From positions 2,356,001 through 2,420,000 of the forward strand of contig CBDDGS010000019.1 in the NCBI GenBank assembly GCA_965227935.1: 64,000 nucleotides of DNA, read 5' to 3'. The stretch is from JAWPMT01 sp965227935. GTDB taxonomy: Bacteria > Bacteroidota > Bacteroidia > Cytophagales > Cyclobacteriaceae. Positions 27,161 to 35,827 of the stretch are shown piece by piece (the stretch's first letter is position 1; each line of letters begins with the position of its first letter). Below the pieces are notes generated by a model, which was given only the letters and a program-made list of their open reading frames with translations, did no database searches and had not been told where the DNA came from. Made by a program: the position numbers and the translations under genes.

Positions 27161-27828
27161 ATCTCTGGAATGTACCATGTTCGCTTCACCCAACTGAGGT
27201 GATTGATGTAATCGATAGAAATCTGCTTTGGCCCCGAATCCATCTCCAAAATGAGACAGGCAAGGTCATTGCGAGCCTTCCTCGACACCGTCATGGTGGC
27301 AATATTACAATCGTCGTGTGATAATATATCTGTGATGAACGCAATGCTTCCTTTGGTGTCATCGGCCTCGATGATCATCGTATGCAGTGCGCAGCTGAAG
27401 TTGGCGTCGAACCCATTGAGCTCCCGGATCCGAATGATCCCACCTCCTCTACTCTCCCCTACCAAGGTCCGGCTGCTCTCACCACTCTTCATGCTCAACT
27501 TCACTGTATTGGGATGTAAGGTGGAAGCATTGCCTACCGATCGAAATTTGTAGGCGAGGCCTGATTCCTTGGCGAGCTTCAATGCGTCCTTGATCCGATT
27601 ATCATCTGGATCCATACCCATCAGACCCGCGAGGATGGCACGGTCACTACCGTGTCCTTCGTATGTGCGTGCAAAAGAGTTGTAGAAAGTGATTTCGACT
27701 TCTTCGGGCGTGGCTCCCAAAAGCTTGTGACCCACCTTGCCAATCTTCACTACCCCCGCCGTGTGTGAGCTTGAAGGACCGATCATCACGGGCCCTATCA
27801 TATCAAAAACGCTGCTTTTTTCAGGCAT
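27157..27828 (-). CDS. sdaAB: L-serine dehydratase (iron-sulfur), beta subunit
   Basis: A 223-residue beta subunit of the Fe-S type L-serine ammonia-lyase, which deaminates serine to pyruvate. The signature GPVMIGPSSSHTAGVV is at residues 12-27, with GHGSDRAILAGLMGM next and an ACT-like regulatory domain from about residue 145 (ALHTMIIEADDTKGSIAFIT). The alpha subunit, which carries the Fe-S cluster, is not adjacent, so the enzyme must be completed from elsewhere. First gene of an operon with TolC and adaptor genes, to which it is joined by an ATGA overlap. Confidence 0.93.
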   Translation of the reverse strand: MPEKSSVFDMIGPVMIGPSSSHTAGVVKIGKVGHKLLGATPEEVEITFYNSFARTYEGHGSDRAILAGLMGMDPDDNRIKDALKLAKESGLAYKFRSVGNASTLHPNTVKLSMKSGESSRTLVGESRGGGIIRIRELNGFDANFSCALHTMIIEADDTKGSIAFITDILSHDDCNIATMTVSRKARNDLACLILEMDSGPKQISIDYINHLSWVKRTWYIPEI

Positions 27829-27862
27829 TGGGTTTAGGTGTCTAAGTAGCTTTGGCTGCCGG

Positions 27863-27870
27863 CAAAATTA
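27863..27870 (-). promoter_or_regulatory. -7 box TAATTTTG of the sdaAB operon
   Basis: On the minus strand 27870-27863 reads TAATTTTG (TAnnTTTG), 34 bases ahead of the sdaAB ATG. Confidence 0.45.
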
Positions 27871-27994
27871 ACCGAATCACCGACTTTAGGTACTGACAAA
27901 CTTCATCTATGCAGTGTACGGCCTGCGAGACCTCAAGTTTCACATCTTTTGGGGATAGACAGACCCTTTTCTATACCGGTCCGTCGGCCAAAAT

Positions 27995-30916
27995 TTAGCG
28001 AACAACTACCCTCCTGAACTCGCGCGCACCTGACTCAAGATCGATTTTGAGTAGGTAAAGACCCGAGGGAACGGCGCTCAGAGACAACCGCCAGAATGTC
28101 TCATGGAAATGTTTTTCTACCTCATGGCTTCGACCCATGTAATCTACCAAATGGAAGTCCCGGATGCGCCCGGAGGCTGTTACAGTCAGGATGTCATCAG
28201 CTGGATTTGGGTAAATTTTGAAAACTATTTTGTTAGGTACCGAGGTCAGGACATCGATGGCAGGTAGATCAAAGACTGTGGACGACGTGGATAGATCCGG
28301 TAAGTCCTCCTCACTGAGGGCGACCCCTTTATGAGTCAACTCGTCAGTGCGAATGTCGTACAAGTACCACTGCACAGCCTGTTGCTGAGGGTGAAGTAAG
28401 AACATCATGTGGCTGTGACTAATCAACTCAAAGTCCTTCACCGCAATTGGACCCTGGCCGGGACGGACACGATATTCATTCACACCGGTCTCCGTTGTCT
28501 CCACGATTAAAAATGTCTCTCCCTGTTCGCGTACCTCGTAGACTCGGTCATCTAGCACCTCACCTTCAAAGTTCAATTCCTCAGGCAATGGTATTTCGGA
28601 TACATCGTACAACGTCATCGTGGCCAGATCCAATGAGAACACTTGCCCATGGTCTGTTATGATATAAGCAAGCCCTTGCTTATCCATGTCAATATCCTTT
28701 ATCGGTCGACCCGCGTTGACAGAACCCAGGTATTCCTTGTCTAGGGTAGTGGCATCGATCTGGTATATGGAGGTCACATACCCGGTGCTCTCCCAAATGC
28801 TATTCGTCAATATACCGAAGCCCTCCTGGAGGCCTGTGACCTGAATCGCCTTGCCAACGATTTGGAGCTCATTGTCACCGGTCAACTGATCGATTGATAT
28901 AGAAAACTCGCCCACTTGGACTGGATCAAAAACCAGGTCAACCACGCGAGTCTCCCCTGGGTCCAGCATACCCGTCTTCGGATGCTCCCAGAAAAAGGGG
29001 CCCTCGAGTTCGGGCAATTCCGGGAATGGATGCGGTTCTTTACTCCAGTTGGTCACCGCCATCTCTTGAATGATTGGGGCTCCCTCAATCGGTACAAATT
29101 GAAAGTCCAACTGTTCGGGGCTGAGGTACAGCCCATCCAAAAGATTGGGCAATTGTCGGGCCAGAGCCATCTCCACTGCTGATACACCCTCGATGATCAG
29201 GGCATGGCCGACAGATGGATTGATCTGTGCCAGCTTATAATTGTTCCCGCCGTCTTTGAAAACCCCAAAAAGACGGTGGGAAGTGGCAAACATGTCAACC
29301 AAGATCATTCCTGGCAATTCGAATGGCCCCACTTCCTTTGGGACGAGTTGCCCCTCCTGATGTGACAACAGGTAGAGCTTCGTCCCATCGGCCAGGTAGG
29401 TTGAGGAGTTTAGGCAAGCGACGGCACTATATGTCCTCCCTGACGGGGGGAAATCCGGAAGACTTTCGTAGAGTGTCGACAGAGTGCTTTTTGAACCGTC
29501 TTCGATATCGTACTCCTCCAGGGACCAATGAACACCACCCCCCCAGACACTAGAGCCGACGATGGCACGCAAAGTACTATCGGTTTGGAAGTCCATGTTG
29601 TAAATGTGACTTGGTGAAATGGAGTGATTTTCATAGAGCTGTGTCACATAATTGAGATCTCCAGTCTCGGTGTCTACTTGGTAGAGATCGCCGCCCCGAG
29701 AAACACCGTAGGCAATGCCTGAATCATTGGATGCCAAGGCTGTCAGCGTAATATCCACAGTGCCCAGCACATGATCCTCCTCACCTGTGAGGTTCGACGA
29801 GTGGAATTGACCGGCGTTATAACCGTAAAAAACGTCTTCCCATAGCGGTTCTTCCTGGTAAACCAATCCTCTGACGGCTATAGTATGGATCGCTGCGGTA
29901 TCGGGAAGGGTGAGTTGCAGCGTCAGACTTTCATCTATGTCGCCTGCGGCATTCGCCTCGTAACTGAAGCTGATCACCTGGGAGGATCCGGCAGCAATCG
30001 ACGATGGAAACGTGGCGGCCAACTCCAACTGACCTGTCGGGGAAGACACCGACGATACCTCTATGGCCTCTGAGAAGTTGTTGGTCACCGTGACAAAACC
30101 CTCATAGGTCTCTCCTACGTGAAGTCGATCGACGTAGGCCTGATACGGACCCACGCCGTAGTCCTCCGAATGCGTAGCTGAGATAATGCCACGAAGTGCA
30201 ATGGTATCGATTTCTTGTGTTGATGCAGCTTGCAGATCTAACATGGCCAGGTGACCTCCGACAATGCCATACATCTGACCGCTGGCATCAAACGCAAAAT
30301 CCCGAACTTCTCCAGTGACGAGTAGTTCATCCATGAACTCCCCACCCTCGTTTTCAATGGTAATCCACGAATCGACATCGCCATTGGCCGAGTAGAACGA
30401 GTACGAATAGTACAGGTACCCGTCGACGGGATTAAAAGCTATGCCAGCAGGTGAACCGCCCTCGTATGGCCCATTGGTCCAGGACATCGTATGAGATTTG
30501 GAAGAGAGCGAATCACCATCGAGGTGGTAGACGCTAATGACCGGATCCCAGCCGCTCTCTAACAAGTAAATTTCCCTGTCAAAGAAGGCAGCAGAAGTAT
30601 TATTCTCATTTGTCGACCAGGTAAATAGTGAGGTTCTAGCACCATCGGTTGGGTCCACAAGGGATATATGTCCGGCGCTACTCACAATCAGGTGGCCGTC
30701 TGAAGTAATGAGGAAGACCTCGTCATGGGACTGTACGAAATTGCCAATCACTTCCAGTCCATCATCCGTCACACGATAGATGTGGGTATCGGAGTAGACA
30801 TATAGATCAGAGGGGAGTGTCGCTACATCTTCGAACTGCGCTCGACAAATAGGAGCCCAGATCATCAGTAGCAAGGCAAGGTAGAGCCCTTGTGCTTGGG
30901 GTGCTTTGGGTTTCAC
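27995..30916 (-). CDS. large T9SS-exported protein, propeller-like with HYDIN/choice-of-anchor repeats
   Basis: A 973-residue secreted protein. Start GTG 30916; signal peptide LYLALLLMIWAPICRAQ. The body alternates propeller-like segments describing sequential strands (VYSDTHIYRVTDDG, GYLYYSYSFYSA, YGIVGGHLAMLD) with two ASPM/SPD-2/Hydin-like beta domains (about residues 255-350: VGETYEGFVTVTN; and 600-690: NLLDGLYLSPEQLDFQFVPI, VVDLVFDPVQVGEFSI). The last 70 residues are a type A sorting domain (FKIYPNPADDILTV, VPSGLYLLKID, FRRVVVR), which directs export through the type IX system and attachment. No enzyme motif. Role unknown; possibly cell-surface adhesion or binding. Confidence 0.85.
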   Translation of the reverse strand: MKPKAPQAQGLYLALLLMIWAPICRAQFEDVATLPSDLYVYSDTHIYRVTDDGLEVIGNFVQSHDEVFLITSDGHLIVSSAGHISLVDPTDGARTSLFTWSTNENNTSAAFFDREIYLLESGWDPVISVYHLDGDSLSSKSHTMSWTNGPYEGGSPAGIAFNPVDGYLYYSYSFYSANGDVDSWITIENEGGEFMDELLVTGEVRDFAFDASGQMYGIVGGHLAMLDLQAASTQEIDTIALRGIISATHSEDYGVGPYQAYVDRLHVGETYEGFVTVTNNFSEAIEVSSVSSPTGQLELAATFPSSIAAGSSQVISFSYEANAAGDIDESLTLQLTLPDTAAIHTIAVRGLVYQEEPLWEDVFYGYNAGQFHSSNLTGEEDHVLGTVDITLTALASNDSGIAYGVSRGGDLYQVDTETGDLNYVTQLYENHSISPSHIYNMDFQTDSTLRAIVGSSVWGGGVHWSLEEYDIEDGSKSTLSTLYESLPDFPPSGRTYSAVACLNSSTYLADGTKLYLLSHQEGQLVPKEVGPFELPGMILVDMFATSHRLFGVFKDGGNNYKLAQINPSVGHALIIEGVSAVEMALARQLPNLLDGLYLSPEQLDFQFVPIEGAPIIQEMAVTNWSKEPHPFPELPELEGPFFWEHPKTGMLDPGETRVVDLVFDPVQVGEFSISIDQLTGDNELQIVGKAIQVTGLQEGFGILTNSIWESTGYVTSIYQIDATTLDKEYLGSVNAGRPIKDIDMDKQGLAYIITDHGQVFSLDLATMTLYDVSEIPLPEELNFEGEVLDDRVYEVREQGETFLIVETTETGVNEYRVRPGQGPIAVKDFELISHSHMMFLLHPQQQAVQWYLYDIRTDELTHKGVALSEEDLPDLSTSSTVFDLPAIDVLTSVPNKIVFKIYPNPADDILTVTASGRIRDFHLVDYMGRSHEVEKHFHETFWRLSLSAVPSGLYLLKIDLESGAREFRRVVVR

Positions 30917-31002
30917 GGCGGTTGTTTTTGGTTCTTATACTTAATGTACGAAGAAACCAAATCCGTGTCTGGCGCATATCCGATGTTTTTTCTTGCCGCC
31001 GA

Positions 31003-31794
31003 CTATACCGCCACCGCCGCCTTGATATGGGGATGAGGTTCGTAGTTTAGCAAGGTGAAGTCTTCATACTTGAAATCAAATATGTTTCTAACATTGGGAT
31101 TGAGCTCCATGGTCGGCAGTGGTCTGGGGTCGCGACTTAACTGCAATTCCGTCTGCTCGAGATGATTGCTATAAAGATGGGCGTCCCCAAAAGTGTGGAC
31201 GAACTCACCAGCTTCCAGGTCGCATACCTGAGCCACCATCATGGTCAACAAAGCGTAGGAGGCGATATTGAATGGGACTCCCAAAAACACATCAGCACTC
31301 CGCTGATAGAGCTGGCATGAAAGCCTGCCATCCGCAACATAAAACTGAAAGAAGGCATGGCAGGGAGGTAGCGCCATGTGATTTACATCCGCGACGTTCC
31401 ATGCGCTGACTATGAGTCTCCGCGAATCGGGGTTGGCTTTGATCTGATCAATCACCTGGGTGATTTGATCGATGTTACCATTTGCCGAGGGCCAACTGCG
31501 CCACTGAACACCATACACAGGCCCAAGGTCACCGTTCTCATCGGCCCACTCGTCCCAGATGGAGACACCGTTTTCCTTCAAGTAGCCGATGTTTTGATCG
31601 CCCTTGAGAAACCACAGCAACTCGTGAATGATGGACCTGGTATGCACCTTCTTGGTGGTCACCAACGGAAAACCCTGTTGCAAATCGAATCGCATCTGAT
31701 AGCCAAATACGCTGATGGTTCCGGTGCCTGTACGGTCTTCCTTCCGGACACCATTGTCCAGAATGTGACGCATCAAATCGTGGTACTGCTTCAT
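31003..31794 (-). CDS. thyA: thymidylate synthase
   Basis: A 263-residue ThyA methylating dUMP to dTMP with methylene-tetrahydrofolate. Seen: RTGTGTISVFGYQMRFDL, LLWFLKGDQNIGYL, the catalytic cysteine in LPPCHAFFQFYV, QLYQRSADVFLGVPFNIASY and DAHLYSNHLEQ. Length matches the E. coli type. The usual partner folA (dihydrofolate reductase) is not next to it. Flanked by unrelated genes. Confidence 0.98.
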   Translation of the reverse strand: MKQYHDLMRHILDNGVRKEDRTGTGTISVFGYQMRFDLQQGFPLVTTKKVHTRSIIHELLWFLKGDQNIGYLKENGVSIWDEWADENGDLGPVYGVQWRSWPSANGNIDQITQVIDQIKANPDSRRLIVSAWNVADVNHMALPPCHAFFQFYVADGRLSCQLYQRSADVFLGVPFNIASYALLTMMVAQVCDLEAGEFVHTFGDAHLYSNHLEQTELQLSRDPRPLPTMELNPNVRNIFDFKYEDFTLLNYEPHPHIKAAVAV

Positions 31795-31883
31795 TCCTCC
31801 AACCTTGAAAAAGTATGAGATTCTTTAACCCACGAATTTAACAGTATCTGACGTGGCAGCGTTGTGGATTACGTTTCAGTTAT

Positions 31884-33215
31884 TCACACTTTCGGAAGTT
31901 TCCAGCCATTTTGATAGTTGGCGTTGATCAGGGCTGTGGCTTCCTCATCTCCCTTGAAGGATCTGGTGTCACCGTCCCAGTAGATTTTCCGGCCGGTCTT
32001 GAAGGCAATGTTACCCATGTGCGCATTGATGGCGGCTGCACTTCCTTCGCGGGCGGTACACTTGGCCCTCTTCGGATCATTGTTCTTGATCGCATCCACG
32101 AAGTTCTGCGTGTGGAAGTTGAGATAGTTGCCCCGGCGACCCTGATCAGGGATATCTGGCATCAGGTACTCTCGCATACCGTCCTTGGTCTGTTCCTCAG
32201 GGATCAGCTCAAATCCTCCTCGATTAAGTACCAAAGTGCCATTGTTGCCAATAAAAGCGATGCCCTCTGTACGGCCATAGTTACCCCCGTCGATACCGGT
32301 CGCGTGTTCCCACAGCATATTGAAGTCGTCATATTCGAAAACTGCTTGCAGCGTATCAGGCGTCTCGGAGGCATCGTCAGGATAGGCCAGTTTGCCTCCT
32401 GAAGCCATCACAGACTTAGGGGCCGTGGCCTGCATGGCATAGAGGGCAATGTCGATCTCGTGCACGCCCCAGTCCGTCATCAGCCCTCCTGCATAGTCCC
32501 AAAACCATCGAAAGTTGAAGTGGAAGCGATTTTTGTTGAATGCTCTTTTGGGGGCGGGACCGAGCCACATGTCATAGTCCACACCTGCCGGTGCCGGCTC
32601 GTCGGGCATGACAGGTACGGGCTTCATCCACCCCTGATAGGCCCACACTTTGACCAACCTGATGTTGCCCAGGTCCCCGGAGCGCACAATGTCGATCGCC
32701 TGCTCATAATGCGTCCCGCTGCGCTGCCACTGGCCGACCTGGATCACTTTGTCGGAGTACTTCTCTCCCGCCTCAGCCATGATGTAACTTTCCTGTACAG
32801 AATTGGCCAGCGGTTTCTCTACGTACACATGCTTGCCAGCCTCCAGTGCATCCATGAACATCCGGCAATGCCAATGATCAGGTGTACCGATGACAACGGC
32901 ATCAATGTCCTTGTTATCCAGAAGCTTCCGGTAATCCTTGTAAGTCTCCGGCTTGTTATCGCGGAATTCTATGTAGTCGTTCGTCCTTCTTGCCAGCACG
33001 TCGTCATCGACGTCGCACATAGCAATGCAGCGAGTGTCGGACATACTGAGGTGGGAGCGCATATTGGACCAGCCCATGCCATTGCAGCCGATCACCCCCA
33101 GGTTGACGATGTCACTGGCTTGCACGAGGTCGGCGGCGGATAGGAACTGTGGTGCCAATCCAATGCCTACGGCCGAGGCGGAGGTTTTCTTCAAAAAATC
33201 TCTTCTAGTTTTCAT
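31884..33215 (-). CDS. Gfo/Idh/MocA family oxidoreductase, exported (Tat-type)
   Basis: A 443-residue protein with a twin-arginine signal (TRRDFLKKTSASAVG). The Rossmann domain follows (VNLGVIGCNGMGWSN), with the family EKP motif in HVYVEKPLANS and the GTPDHWH segment; the C-terminal domain has WGVHEIDIALYAM. Relatives oxidise sugars or sugar derivatives with NAD(P), and Bacteroidota have many exported versions. The substrate is unknown. The DUF6807 gene lies upstream on the same strand, separated by a MITE-like element. Confidence 0.92.
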   Translation of the reverse strand: MKTRRDFLKKTSASAVGIGLAPQFLSAADLVQASDIVNLGVIGCNGMGWSNMRSHLSMSDTRCIAMCDVDDDVLARRTNDYIEFRDNKPETYKDYRKLLDNKDIDAVVIGTPDHWHCRMFMDALEAGKHVYVEKPLANSVQESYIMAEAGEKYSDKVIQVGQWQRSGTHYEQAIDIVRSGDLGNIRLVKVWAYQGWMKPVPVMPDEPAPAGVDYDMWLGPAPKRAFNKNRFHFNFRWFWDYAGGLMTDWGVHEIDIALYAMQATAPKSVMASGGKLAYPDDASETPDTLQAVFEYDDFNMLWEHATGIDGGNYGRTEGIAFIGNNGTLVLNRGGFELIPEEQTKDGMREYLMPDIPDQGRRGNYLNFHTQNFVDAIKNNDPKRAKCTAREGSAAAINAHMGNIAFKTGRKIYWDGDTRSFKGDEEATALINANYQNGWKLPKV

Positions 33216-33260
33216 ATCAGTTTAGGCTCTTCGATGACAAAAAATCGCTACTTGTAATAT

Positions 33261-33432
33261 AACCCGAATCATGCAATAGCCATCCGACTACGCAACTAAA
33301 TATCTTCATAATCAAACACTTAACACTTTGTTGGCTCATCCCCATAATGGTTAATTATGCATCCTCACCTAAGTGCTTGATTCTCTTGCTATTTAGCTGC
33401 TCGTTCCGAAATCCTATTGCGTGAATCGGGTT
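33261..33432. mobile_element. 172-bp MITE-like element with 19-bp terminal inverted repeats
   Basis: The left end AACCCGAATCATGCAATAG (33261-33279) and the inverse complement of the right end (33414-33432, AACCCGATTCACGCAATAG) agree at 17 of 19 bases. The interior has no gene and is A+T-rich. The left end also matches 17 of 19 bases with 10624-10642. No transposase is in the window and a clean target duplication is not evident. Confidence 0.55.
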
Positions 33433-33490
33433 TAATGACAACCTACTCAGGGGCCAAGGTCTGGCGTTGCAATGGTGGGGTGCTCAGGAT

Positions 33491-34435
33491 TCAATTGAAC
33501 CCTAAGTCGGTGATTTGCGCCGGGTCCAGTCCTGAATGTACAATGAGGCGATAGCGCAATACCAATGGATTCTTAACAGATAGGGGTACCGCCTCACGTC
33601 CCGGATAGGGGTACACCGGATTTTGCATGCTGTTTTTCGTCCTGAGTATCCATGGATGGGGATAGCCCGGATTTTGAGGGTGAGAGACGATTGCAACACC
33701 CGCTTTAGCACCGGTTGCTCCGATGGGCCCGCTGATGTCCATCCAGGGACCTGCAACCAACGGAAGGTTCTGAGGTGTCACGACCCCTTCCTCACCTGTA
33801 AAAACCATACCCTCGGGAAGACGCACTCTTGCCGAAAATCCGCCATAGCCTTTTTCGTCCTCGGAGCCTCCAAGTCGTATATTGTCGTACTGAGGCCGCA
33901 TCTCTATCCGGATATCGATAATTCGATAGTCTGACGCCCGTGGAAACACCTCGAGCGTGGTGGTTTCCTTCACAATGGGTAGTTCTACCCCACCTGGATC
34001 GGTCCATAACGGCGACTTCCATGTGACTTCTGCTACAAGTACGGCGGTTGGTTCTGTGCGCTGCAATGTCATCGAGGTCACATCCCACCTCACATCCTTC
34101 GTCTCCCAGCCGTCCCCTATTCTTCGGTCGCCGACATACAATTGGTGCCAGGCCCAGAATATACCGCGCTGATGGAGATGATCGGCGGGAAAGTCTTCAG
34201 TGATAACCTCTCCATCCAAGGAATGAAGGGGGTGGATGTAGTTAGCTCGAGTATAGGTGCCGTTGAATGATTTTTCTGCGGCCTGGTAATGCATGATCGT
34301 ATCACCACCCTCTACGAACCACGCTCCCTGATCGTATACGACCGTACGCACCTGCGCCCTCAAGCTGGTAGCAAGAAGCATCACAATGAGAATAGATAAT
34401 GCACGAAGTAAGTCAGGTAGGTTAGTGGTTTTCAT
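33491..34435 (-). CDS. DUF6807 (PmoA-like) family protein
   Basis: A 314-residue secreted protein; ATG 34435 starts a good signal peptide (MKTTNLPDLLRALSILIVML followed by LATSLRAQ), whereas the frame open further upstream is without signal. Body: NYIHPLHSLDGEVITEDFPADHLHQRGIFWAWH is spread over residues 63-95 and holds the His-rich HLHQRG block typical of the family formerly called 'PmoA family'. Members are linked to sugar breakdown beside Gfo/Idh/MocA oxidoreductases; enzymatic role not established. The neighbour at 31884 fits that pairing. Confidence 0.8.
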   Translation of the reverse strand: MKTTNLPDLLRALSILIVMLLATSLRAQVRTVVYDQGAWFVEGGDTIMHYQAAEKSFNGTYTRANYIHPLHSLDGEVITEDFPADHLHQRGIFWAWHQLYVGDRRIGDGWETKDVRWDVTSMTLQRTEPTAVLVAEVTWKSPLWTDPGGVELPIVKETTTLEVFPRASDYRIIDIRIEMRPQYDNIRLGGSEDEKGYGGFSARVRLPEGMVFTGEEGVVTPQNLPLVAGPWMDISGPIGATGAKAGVAIVSHPQNPGYPHPWILRTKNSMQNPVYPYPGREAVPLSVKNPLVLRYRLIVHSGLDPAQITDLGFN

Positions 34436-34528
34436 GGCTTTATGGCTACGGGTCGATATCAAAAATAGAATGCTACCCAGAAATATACCATGGTTTGATA
34501 TTTCTGCTGGTGCGGACCGCATTTCGGT

Positions 34529-34663
34529 CTGTGTAAAAAGCAACCAATTTAACTTTTTGTCACATTGAGCTTGACTCCGCGTCCCGGTCGAACTGTCCAC
34601 CTGTGCCCTTCAAAGGGGCTTCGAGAGCCTCAGCTTGACAGTCATTTTAAGCTTTTTACACAG
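34529..34663. repeat. palindromic element: 13-bp perfect inverted repeat enclosing an inner inverted pair
   Basis: CTGTGTAAAAAGC (34529-34541) is mirrored exactly by GCTTTTTACACAG (34651-34663). Inside, TGTCACATTGAG (34558-34569) and the reverse complement of 34629-34640 (TGTCAAGCTGAG) form a second inverted pair; they match the form TGTCAnnnTGAG seen in widely dispersed intergenic repeats of Bacteroidota. The order and symmetry suggest a small non-autonomous mobile element. Confidence 0.55.
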
Positions 34664-34804
34664 CCCCGAGGGGTGGTCATGGTAAGGTACGGGGATAGCT
34701 AGAACTGTTCGCTGCATACTGTGGCCGTAAGCCGAAGCGCCAGACCAGGCTTGGCATGCGCGTAGACAGAGGGGCCGCCGGCTGGCGCCGGCGCGAGGTG
34801 GCTA

Positions 34805-34868
34805 ACCATGAAGTGAGAGAAGTAGTATTGAGCAGTGGTCGTCGACGCTCCATTCTCTACTTCATGGT
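34805..34868. other. long-stem hairpin
   Basis: ACCATGAAGT (34805-34814) pairs with ACTTCATGGT (34859-34868), and AGAGAA (34816-34821) with TTCTCT (34853-34858), with G34815 bulged: 16 base pairs and a 31-base loop. Neither strand has a T-run after it, so it is not a standard terminator. It is 35 bases beyond the 3' end of the small membrane-protein gene. Confidence 0.5.
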
Positions 34869-34903
34869 GCGTGCGATGGGATTGACGGGCGGGCAGTGCG
34901 ACC

Positions 34904-35128
34904 CTACTCCTCCTCGGCATTGTAGAGCCGAGAGATCTCCTCCCTATCCTCCTCCGGGATGCTCTCGTCCTGCATCAACTGCCAGGCTTTTTTACGCGAA
35001 TCGATGTCATACTTGAGGATCACGCTGTTTTCCTTTTCGCGCTTGCGTAGACGACGGCCCATCCAGAAGATGCCGATTTGGAGCATGATCACGACGACAG
35101 CGAGTAATACGAGGGTAGTAACGTTCAT
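34904..35128 (-). CDS. small single-pass membrane protein
   Basis: A 74-residue protein: an N-terminal membrane helix (LVLLAVVVIMLQIGIFWMG, residues 6-24), a basic stop-transfer RRLRKREKE, then a soluble acidic helical tail ending LYNAEEE. No known family is recognised. It is the last gene of a possible operon with the DinB-like and Crp-like genes (gaps of 66 and 69 bp), though a -7 box just upstream may give it its own promoter. Confidence 0.7.
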   Translation of the reverse strand: MNVTTLVLLAVVVIMLQIGIFWMGRRLRKREKENSVILKYDIDSRKKAWQLMQDESIPEEDREEISRLYNAEEE

Positions 35129-35147
35129 AGGACTCCGGAGAATCCAA

Positions 35148-35155
35148 CAAAACTA
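35148..35155 (-). promoter_or_regulatory. -7 box TAGTTTTG upstream of the small membrane protein
   Basis: On the minus strand 35155-35148 reads TAGTTTTG, 19 bases ahead of the ATG at 35128. Confidence 0.45.
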
Positions 35156-35194
35156 CCCATTCCTCCTAAAGTCAGCTGTCGTGGGGATGAGTTT

Positions 35195-35758
35195 TTACAC
35201 TTCCGTCAGCACGGTCTCCATGACGCCACGTAGCTGCAGGATGTGTCGCTGCTCGTGGCTCAGCACAAACTTCAGGGCCTCGGGAATACGAAAGGACAAA
35301 TGCTTCAGCGCCGACTTGATGGACACGCGATCAATCGCTTTTGTGCGGGCGTCTCGCAGTAGCTCGTTGAAAGAGCTGCGATAGCGCTGGTACTGCTCCA
35401 ATATGTCTTTGACTTCCTTGTCGGACACCTTCGGCTCGAAGAAGGAAAAAGTCTTCATTTTAAAAGGCCGCTTGCCATTTTTTGGTGCCACGGAGTTGAC
35501 CATCAAAGCCCTGGACGCACGGATCGGCACCTCGTCGCAAACCTCAGCACGCTCCGCGGCCTCATTGACAGCCTTCTCCAATCTCGGGATGTATAGTTCA
35601 AACGTCCTGTTGAGGTGATCGATGACCTCGATAATGGACCAGGCGTCCGCGCTTGGTTTGCTCCGCAAAGCTGACGAGGCAAGGGTGGTTACCTCTGTGC
35701 CGATTAATTCGTCGATCTGATGTGATTCGTGCAGTAGCTGTAAGAAATTGACCTTCAT
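35195..35758 (-). CDS. DinB family protein
   Basis: A 187-residue four-helix-bundle protein of the DinB/DUF1572-like superfamily. The metal ligands typical of the fold appear as H in IIEVIDHLNRTF (near residue 47) and two in LSHEQRHILQL (about residues 168-172). Some relatives are thiol transferases (BST), others unknown. It lies 69 bases after the Crp-like gene, on the same strand. Confidence 0.85.
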   Translation of the reverse strand: MKVNFLQLLHESHQIDELIGTEVTTLASSALRSKPSADAWSIIEVIDHLNRTFELYIPRLEKAVNEAAERAEVCDEVPIRASRALMVNSVAPKNGKRPFKMKTFSFFEPKVSDKEVKDILEQYQRYRSSFNELLRDARTKAIDRVSIKSALKHLSFRIPEALKFVLSHEQRHILQLRGVMETVLTEV

Positions 35759-35827
35759 CTGACATGTTTGATTGTTGTGAGCTCAAAGGTCCGGCGCCCA
35801 TCAATAGGAAACATTGATCCAGATCAA

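Larger units (their letters stand above)
34436..34903. other. 468-bp gene-free region with palindromic elements
   Basis: The longest gene-free stretch of the window. It holds a nested inverted repeat (34529-34663) and, after CCCCGAGGGG at 34664-34673, a G+C-rich segment ending in a strong hairpin (34805-34868). No reading frame in it looks real. It could include a small RNA gene. Confidence 0.6.

Noticed and set aside
32460..33143. A 227-codon frame opposite the Gfo/Idh/MocA gene
   Set aside because: Rich in His and Val as expected for an antisense shadow; no family.
34699..34920. A 73-codon minus-strand frame in the gene-free region
   Set aside because: No ribosome or promoter support, overlaps the palindromic region, and no recognisable family; more likely part of a repeat.
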